Shown: positions 62,333 through 64,000 of the stretch, in pieces | Layout: every line of letters starts with the position of its first letter | How positions within the stretch are numbered: the first letter of the stretch is position 1 | Source: Methylocapsa aurea | GTDB taxonomy: Bacteria > Pseudomonadota > Alphaproteobacteria > Rhizobiales > Beijerinckiaceae | Length of the DNA stretch: 64,000 nucleotides | Reading direction: 5' to 3' | NCBI RefSeq assembly: GCF_000746085.1 | Contig: NZ_JQKO01000004.1 | Location: forward strand, 1-64,000 | Position numbers and translations under genes: made by a program | The notes under the pieces: model-generated | Database searches by the model: none | Told to the model about the DNA's origin: nothing | The model's input: only the letters and a program-made list of their open reading frames with translations

Positions 62333-62587
62333 ATGACCCTGGCATGGATCGAGCGGCGCAGCCTTGCCGCCCGCGAGCGATTGGAAGCTGAAACAGACCC
62401 CATAATGATGCTCGGTCGCCGTAAGCTTGTCAGGAAGGGGAACGAGGAAATTATGCGGTTTCAGGCGGAGGTGCGTATCAAATCACGCATGGCCTGCGGG
62501 AATCAGGCCGGGGCGGAAGCCGCTTATCGTGAATTCGCAGAATGGATGAGGCGGCCGGATCGAAAAGACTTCGACAAGACCGGATGA
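62333..62587 (+). pseudogene. Partial duplicate of the 59217 gene
   Basis: An 84-codon frame whose product WIERRSLAARERLEAETDPI, MMLGRRKLVRKGNEEIMRFQ ... DRKDFDKTG matches the C-terminal half of the 160-aa protein. Homology begins at about 62321 (GGGTCATTAGATGACCC versus the string at 59437) and runs to the stop. The N-terminal half is missing, although an ATG happens to open the frame. Confidence 0.65.
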
Positions 62588-62590
62588 CAT

Positions 62591-63043
62591 TCACCGGCTT
62601 TCATCTCTTGTGGCATCCGGGACAAGTTCCGTCAGGAAAACCCGCGCGGTGAGAATGCGCACGGTCCGGTATTGACCGAGCGCCAGCAAGTCCTTGTCGC
62701 CCGTTACAATCGTGTCGGCTTTCGCGGCGAGAGCGGCGGCAAGCACATGGTCGTCGTCGGGGTCGCGGCACACCGCGCCGATCTCCGGCAGCGGCGCACG
62801 AAGCATGGAGCCGATTTCCTGAAGTTCGGCACACCATGCAATCGCGTCCTCTTCGCTGTGGCCGTAGGCATCACGCAGACCCGCACGGAGGAGGGACCGC
62901 CGGGCTTCCACAAGCAGGATAGGCGACAGGTGCATGGCAAACATGCCCCGGTCCGCCAGCTTCAGAACCCGGCCCGGAACGCTCTCGGGGAACAGGAACG
63001 CGCTGACAAGGATCGAAGCATCAAGAACGGCGCTCGGCGGCAT
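62591..63043 (-). CDS. PIN-domain toxin (VapC-like)
   Basis: A 150-aa PIN ribonuclease fold: VLDASILVSAFLFPESVPGR (first acid), VEARRSLLRAGL, CRDPDDDHVLAAALAAKADT and VTGDKDLLAL with the remaining catalytic acids. The start MPPSAV at 63043 lies inside the end of the antitoxin gene, the usual coupling of toxin-antitoxin pairs. It probably cleaves RNA when not neutralised. Confidence 0.8.
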   Translation of the reverse strand: MPPSAVLDASILVSAFLFPESVPGRVLKLADRGMFAMHLSPILLVEARRSLLRAGLRDAYGHSEEDAIAWCAELQEIGSMLRAPLPEIGAVCRDPDDDHVLAAALAAKADTIVTGDKDLLALGQYRTVRILTARVFLTELVPDATRDESR

Positions 63044-63257
63044 ACGCTTTGCGTTCTTCATCGACGATGGCGAGGATTTCAGCTTCCTGCGCCGGGGTTG
63101 GTTCACGGCGTCCGGCGATGCTGACGGGCCGCAGCAGGATCGCGCCGCTTTCCGTGACCTCGGCTTCCAGATAGTCGCCTTCCTCCAGCCTGGCCGCTTC
63201 CCGGATGACGAGAGGCAGGGTGATTTGCGCGGCGCGGCGCACCTTCACGATGGTCAT
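63021..63257 (-). CDS. AbrB/MazE-type antitoxin
   Basis: A 78-aa protein starting MTIVKVRRAAQITLPLVIRE at 63257 behind AAAGGGA, with the swapped-hairpin AbrB fold (LEEGDYLEAEVTESGAILLR) and an acidic C-terminal helix (EAEILAIVDEERKAY) for toxin binding. It precedes and overlaps the PIN gene, and probably represses the pair. The AT-rich stretch just upstream (63268-63310) is the likely promoter. Confidence 0.8.
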   Translation of the reverse strand: MTIVKVRRAAQITLPLVIREAARLEEGDYLEAEVTESGAILLRPVSIAGRREPTPAQEAEILAIVDEERKAYAAERRS

Positions 63258-63416
63258 TGGCAATCCCTTTCAGAAAATACGAATTTATTAATCTACAAAT
63301 TTAGTATAGCACTTGATGCCAAGCTATAGCTAGAGCTTTCGTCTCCTGCCCTCCGAAGCCTCTTGTCATGCCGAAGCCTTCCTGGCGAAGGCTGATGGCG
63401 AAGGGGATAGCATGAC

Positions 63417-64000
63417 TCACCCCTTCATCAGCCGTCGCCGCAACGTCGATGGATCGACGCCGAGCGTGCGGGCGATTTCAGCTCTGCCTTCGCCTTCGCC
63501 TTCGCCTTCGACAAGCATGCGCCGCGCATAATCGAGCTGGTCGGCGCCGAGTTTCGCCGGACGGCCCACATGCCGCCCGCGCCGTTGCGCCGCCGCCATG
63601 CCCGCCTTGGTCCGCTCCGAAATCACGCTGCGCTCGAATTCGGCGATGGCCCCGACCATCGAGAACACCATGCGGCCCGCCGCCGTGTTGGTGTCGATCC
63701 CGTCCATGACCGACTGAAAGCCGATATTCCGCGACCGGAGATCGTCGAGGATTTGCAGCGGGTGGAGCGCCGACCGCCCGAGCCGACCGCCCGAGCCGGT
63801 CGATCCGCCAGACCGCCAGGGTATCGCCTTCCCGCACCGTCTCCAGCGCCGTCAGCAGGACGGGCCGCGCCGACACGGCTCCCGGACAACCCCTGATCCT
63901 GAAACACCCTCTCGCAGCCCGCCGCGTCAAGCGCGTGCGGTTGCATGCCGAGGTTCTGTTCATCCGTCGAGACGCGGGCGTAGCCAATTTTTATGGCTGG
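63417..64000 (-). pseudogene. Resolvase/invertase-family serine recombinase, frameshifted, running off the window
   Basis: From the window edge the minus strand reads KIGYARVSTDEQNLGMQPHA and DAAGCERVFQDQGLSG. After a shift it reads LLTALETVREGDTLAVWRID and RLGRS. After another it reads MDGIDTNTAAGRMVFSMVGA and AEFERSVISERTKAGMAAAQ, with the C-terminal helix-turn-helix RAEIARTLGVDPSTLRRRLM. A 13-base tandem duplication (CCGACCGCCCGAG twice, about 63772-63797) coincides with one shift. The start lies beyond 64000. Confidence 0.75.

Overview
The window looks like a chromosome or megaplasmid segment from a GC-rich alphaproteobacterium, most likely of the Hyphomicrobiales. Signs of this are the NsrR/Hcp pair, the COG4223-HemY pair, and an AGAGCATGAT-type intergenic palindrome of the kind common in that order. 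I cannot name the genus. There is no rRNA and no CRISPR array. One tRNA gene, tRNA-Thr(CGT), is present.

Layout. (1) 1-9.9 kb is phage-derived: the tail of an AAA ATPase/primase-like gene, small DNA-binding and terminase-like proteins, a 746-aa virion protein with a lytic domain, then a RhuM-like gene, an HTH regulator with twin operators and a run of small orphan genes. The end of the phage module is repeated in inverted orientation at 9.6-9.9 kb. (2) 9.9-23.6 kb is mostly chromosomal: a YVTN beta-propeller protein, tRNA-Thr, HemY- and COG4223-type membrane proteins, an IS701-family remnant, a decayed DUF488/nitronate monooxygenase chimera, a nitrosative-stress block (NsrR, hybrid cluster protein, MmoC-like reductase), and an ECF sigma factor facing a DUF4142 gene across a mirrored promoter pair.

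(3) 23.8-40.5 kb is the centrepiece: 14 genes on the minus strand that join coenzyme M (CoM) biosynthesis to CoM-dependent epoxide metabolism. Epoxyalkane:CoM transferase, a zinc-ribbon protein, 2-ketopropyl-CoM carboxylase/oxidoreductase, an R-type hydroxypropyl-CoM dehydrogenase, a GMC oxidoreductase and a CoA-transferase-like pair form the catabolic half. An uncharacterised 312-aa protein, phosphosulfolactate synthase, two aspartase/fumarase-superfamily lyases and a PLP enzyme form the biosynthetic half, in the order known for the Xanthobacter xcb genes. Two extra genes, an ADP-forming acyl-CoA synthetase and a sulfoacetaldehyde dehydrogenase-like acylating enzyme, overlap the CoM genes. 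They suggest an undescribed link between sulfoacetate/sulfoacetyl-CoA/sulfoacetaldehyde and CoM. No alkene monooxygenase is in the window.

(4) 40.6-64 kb is a mobile and defence region: an IS6 remnant cut by an ISKra4-type element, a frameshifted large serine recombinase, a SIR2-STAND (Avs5-like) protein, an MmeI-like restriction-modification enzyme, an ArdC-like antirestriction protein, a complete QatABCD anti-phage operon, a DUF6876 gene sharing a roughly 215-bp structured leader with ardC, a helicase coupled to a tiny zinc-finger protein and flanked by a duplicated gene, a PIN/AbrB toxin-antitoxin pair and a broken invertase.

Frameshifted or nonsense-bearing genes are frequent (DUF488, ISKra4 transposase, both recombinases, cupredoxin). 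Some lie at homopolymer runs, so both real decay and sequencing error remain possible.
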